This document shows positions 61,515 to 64,000 of a stretch of 64,000 nucleotides of DNA, piece after piece (within the stretch, counting starts at the first letter, position 1; each line of letters starts with the position of its first letter). The notes beneath the pieces were generated by a model that was not told where the DNA came from, did no database searches, and saw nothing but the letters and a program-made list of their open reading frames with translations. Source of the DNA: Chloroflexota bacterium (lineage in GTDB: Bacteria > Chloroflexota > Dormibacteria > Dormibacterales > Dormibacteraceae); assembly GCA_005883575.1 (NCBI GenBank), contig VBFH01000030.1, positions 1-64,000 on the forward strand, given 5' to 3'. Position numbers and translations under genes: made by a program.

Positions 61515-61573
61515 ACGTTTCTCCGAATAGCGGTTTGATTCCCAGGCGGCATTAGCCGATTGGGCGACAAGCG

Positions 61574-62197
61574 ATGAGTATACCCAAATCCCATTACTTC
61601 GAAGCTCGGCCGGCCGTCGCCTCGAGGCCGCGGACGGTGCACCTCCGGCTCGCCGACATGGAGCTGGATCTGGAGTCGGACCGCGGGGTTTTCGGCTCCA
61701 AGGGGGTCGATCTCGGGACCTTGGTCCTGCTGCGGGAGGCGCCGGCCGCGCCGGCGACCGGAGATCTGCTCGATCTGGGGTGCGGCTACGGCCCCATCGC
61801 GATCACGCTCGCTCGCCGGGCGCCAGGGGCGCGGGTCTGGGCGGTGGACGTCAACGAGCGCGCCGTCGAGCTGGCGCGGGCCAACGCCGCCTCGGCTGGC
61901 ACCTCCAACGTGACGGCCGGCACCCCGGAGCAGATCCCCGCTGAGCTTCAGTTCGACGCCATCTACTCCAACCCGCCGGTACGGGTCGGGAAGGCGCCGC
62001 TGCACCGGCTGCTCCTGGAGTGGCTGCCGCGGCTGACGCCCGGCGGCGCGGCCTACCTTGTCGTGCAGCGAAACCTGGGCGCGGACTCGCTGGCGTCCTG
62101 GATGCGGGGGCAGGGTTGGAGCGTCGCGCGCCTGAAGTCGAAGAAGGGCTACCGGGTGTTCAAGGTCAAGGTCACCGAGCCAACAGCAGGGAGCTAG
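61574..62197 (+). CDS. class I SAM methyltransferase (RsmC/'small' MTS-domain type)
   Basis: [47 protein letters not shown] … [18 protein letters not shown] … [14 protein letters not shown]. Confidence 0.92.
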   Translation: MSIPKSHYFEARPAVASRPRTVHLRLADMELDLESDRGVFGSKGVDLGTLVLLREAPAAPATGDLLDLGCGYGPIAITLARRAPGARVWAVDVNERAVELARANAASAGTSNVTAGTPEQIPAELQFDAIYSNPPVRVGKAPLHRLLLEWLPRLTPGGAAYLVVQRNLGADSLASWMRGQGWSVARLKSKKGYRVFKVKVTEPTAGS

Positions 62198-63210
62198 GCC
62201 TGCCCGGCGAAGTGGCACGCCGCGATCTGGTCCGGCGCGCCGTGCGCCTCGAGCGGCGGCTCGACCTCGCTGCAGACCCCGGGCACCCGCGCGATCGGGC
62301 AGCGCGTGTGGAACCGGCATCCGGACGGCGGGTTGACCGGTGACGGAATCTCTCCCTTGAGTGTGATCGGCGCCCGCTCCTTCTCCACGATCGGGTCCGG
62401 CACCGGGATCGAGCTCAGCAGGGCCTTGGTGTACGGGTGCTGGGGCCGGTCGTAGATGTCGTTCCGGTCGGCGGTCTCCACGACCTTGCCGAGATACATC
62501 ACCGCGATCCGGTCTGACAGGTGTCGGACAACGGCAAGGTCATGCGCGATGAAGAGATACGTCAGGTCGAACTCCCGCTGCAGGTCCTGCAGCAGGTTGA
62601 TGATCTGGGCCTGGATCGAAACGTCCAGCGCCGAGACCGGTTCGTCGCACACGATGAAAGACGGGTTCACGGCGAGCGCCCGGGCGATGCCGATGCGCTG
62701 TCGCTGGCCACCCGAGAACTCATGCGGGTACCGGTTTGTGAAGTTGGGGTTCAAGCCGACAAGGCGAAGCAGCTCCTGGACACGCCGGCGGCGGTCGCGC
62801 ACCGTGCCGATGGCGAAGTTGTCGAGCGGCTCCTGGATTATGTCGCCCACCGTCATCCGGGGGTCGAGCGAGGCAAACGGGTCCTGAAAGATCATCTGCA
62901 TCTTTCGCCGCACCCGGCGCAGGCGGCCGCCGTGCAGCTTGGTGAGGTCCTGACCATCGAAGATGATCGACCCGGCGGTGGCCGGCAGGAGACCCGTAAC
63001 GAGGCGCGCGAGCGTCGACTTGCCGCAGCCGGACTCGCCGACGAGCCCCAGCGTCTCGCCCCGGTTGATCTGGAGGTCGACGCCGTCCACCGCCCGCACC
63101 GAGAGGCCTCCGAAGCCGCTGATCGGGAAGTGCTTGACGGCCCCGTTGATGCGCAAGAGCACCGGGTCCGCCTTGACCGCCGTGATCGGCGTCCTCTCAG
63201 CCGCCTGCAC
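62194..63210 (-). CDS. oligopeptide/dipeptide ABC transporter ATP-binding protein (OppF/DppF)
   Basis: [27 protein letters not shown] … [41 protein letters not shown] … [10 protein letters not shown]. Confidence 0.95.
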   Translation of the reverse strand: MQAAERTPITAVKADPVLLRINGAVKHFPISGFGGLSVRAVDGVDLQINRGETLGLVGESGCGKSTLARLVTGLLPATAGSIIFDGQDLTKLHGGRLRRVRRKMQMIFQDPFASLDPRMTVGDIIQEPLDNFAIGTVRDRRRRVQELLRLVGLNPNFTNRYPHEFSGGQRQRIGIARALAVNPSFIVCDEPVSALDVSIQAQIINLLQDLQREFDLTYLFIAHDLAVVRHLSDRIAVMYLGKVVETADRNDIYDRPQHPYTKALLSSIPVPDPIVEKERAPITLKGEIPSPVNPPSGCRFHTRCPIARVPGVCSEVEPPLEAHGAPDQIAACHFAGQA

Positions 63211-64000
63211 CGCCCCCCACCTCCGCCACCGGGGCCTTCAGCTTCTCCGCCGCCTCTTTGGACAGGGCGCTCGTCTTGGCCGCCTCGAGGCTTTCATCCT
63301 TCACGTTCCTCATCAGCACCCAGCAGCGCGCTACCTGGTTGACGTCGACCTCGCCAAGGTTCGGCTCAGGATCGACCTTGCACTTGTCGATCACGAACGG
63401 GCAGCGTGGGTGAAATTTGCACCCTGGCGGCGGGTTCAACAGGTCGGGCGGGAGGCCACGGATCGAAACCAGCCGCTCCTTGCGAGCCTCGTCCACGCGG
63501 GGCACCGAGCGAAGGAGCGACCACGTGTAGGGATGCTGCGGGCTCTTGAAGATCTGGTCGACCGGCCCCTCTTCGACGATCCTGCCGGCGTACATCACGA
63601 TGATCCGCTGGCAAAGGCTGGCGACCAGAGCCATGTTGTGCGTGATCAACATCATCGCCGTGCCGAGCTCGCGGTTCAGCTGCTTCATGAGCTGGATGAT
63701 CTGAGCCTGCACGGTGACGTCGAGCGCGGTGGTCGGCTCGTCGGCGATCAGCAGCGACGGCTCGTTGGAGAGGCCCATGGCGATCATGGCGCGCTGGCGC
63801 ATGCCGCCCGAGAACTGGTGTGGATAGTCCTTGACCCGTGACTCGGCGGCGGGCACGCGAACCCGCTTCAGCAGCTCCACGACTCGCCCCCGGGCGAGTG
63901 TCTGCGTGAACCGCTGATGCGCCGTCATCGCCTCTTCGATCTGGCTCCCGATCTTGGTCACCGGATTCAGCGACGTCATCGGGTCCTGGAAGATCATGGC
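63197..64000 (-). CDS. oligopeptide/dipeptide ABC transporter ATP-binding protein (OppD/DppD), 5' truncated by the window end
   Basis: [25 protein letters not shown] … [41 protein letters not shown] … CKFHPRCPF. Confidence 0.95.
   Translation of the reverse strand, partial: AMIFQDPMTSLNPVTKIGSQIEEAMTAHQRFTQTLARGRVVELLKRVRVPAAESRVKDYPHQFSGGMRQRAMIAMGLSNEPSLLIADEPTTALDVTVQAQIIQLMKQLNRELGTAMMLITHNMALVASLCQRIIVMYAGRIVEEGPVDQIFKSPQHPYTWSLLRSVPRVDEARKERLVSIRGLPPDLLNPPPGCKFHPRCPFVIDKCKVDPEPNLGEVDVNQVARCWVLMRNVKDESLEAAKTSALSKEAAEKLKAPVAEVGGGAGG

Overview
High-GC bacterial chromosomal segment; gene content and order suggest a Chloroflexota/Dormibacterota-like soil lineage (inference, not tested). Main blocks: (1) ~0-2.5 kb, an edge region with two frameshifted genes and two tRNAs; (2) a CNMP-binding/ParA-like fusion, erpA/iscA, groL-groS with tandem CIRCE operators, tsaD-rimI-tsaB-tsaE-thiL-thiE, and an ECF sigma/zinc anti-sigma pair; (3) ~12-28 kb, an accessory locus that looks like alpha-mannoside catabolism: sugar ABC transporter, Tat-type GH47 and GH38 alpha-mannosidases, Gfo/Idh oxidoreductases, aldo-keto reductases and a sugar phosphate isomerase; (4) alr, an AcpS-NnrD fusion, glmS, cdaR/ybbR, cdaA, argF and an acyl-CoA ligase; (5) ~39-61.5 kb, the complete str-S10-spc-alpha ribosomal supercluster on the minus strand (rpsL to rpsI); (6) a methyltransferase and OppF/OppD. 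The most unusual signal is a family of four related small elements. They fill the only large gaps between ribosomal protein genes (upstream of rpsE, rpsS, rplB and rpsJ). Each is an open small ORF that aligns without gaps up to a shared AW dipeptide. Three of the four (rpsS, rplB, rpsJ copies) also share a 12-bp/16-nt-loop hairpin, and covariation supports conserved RNA structure. A second repeat (ACCTCCCCAC-N3-GTGGGGAGGT) lies in one intergenic region and is read in frame inside rpmC and rpsE.
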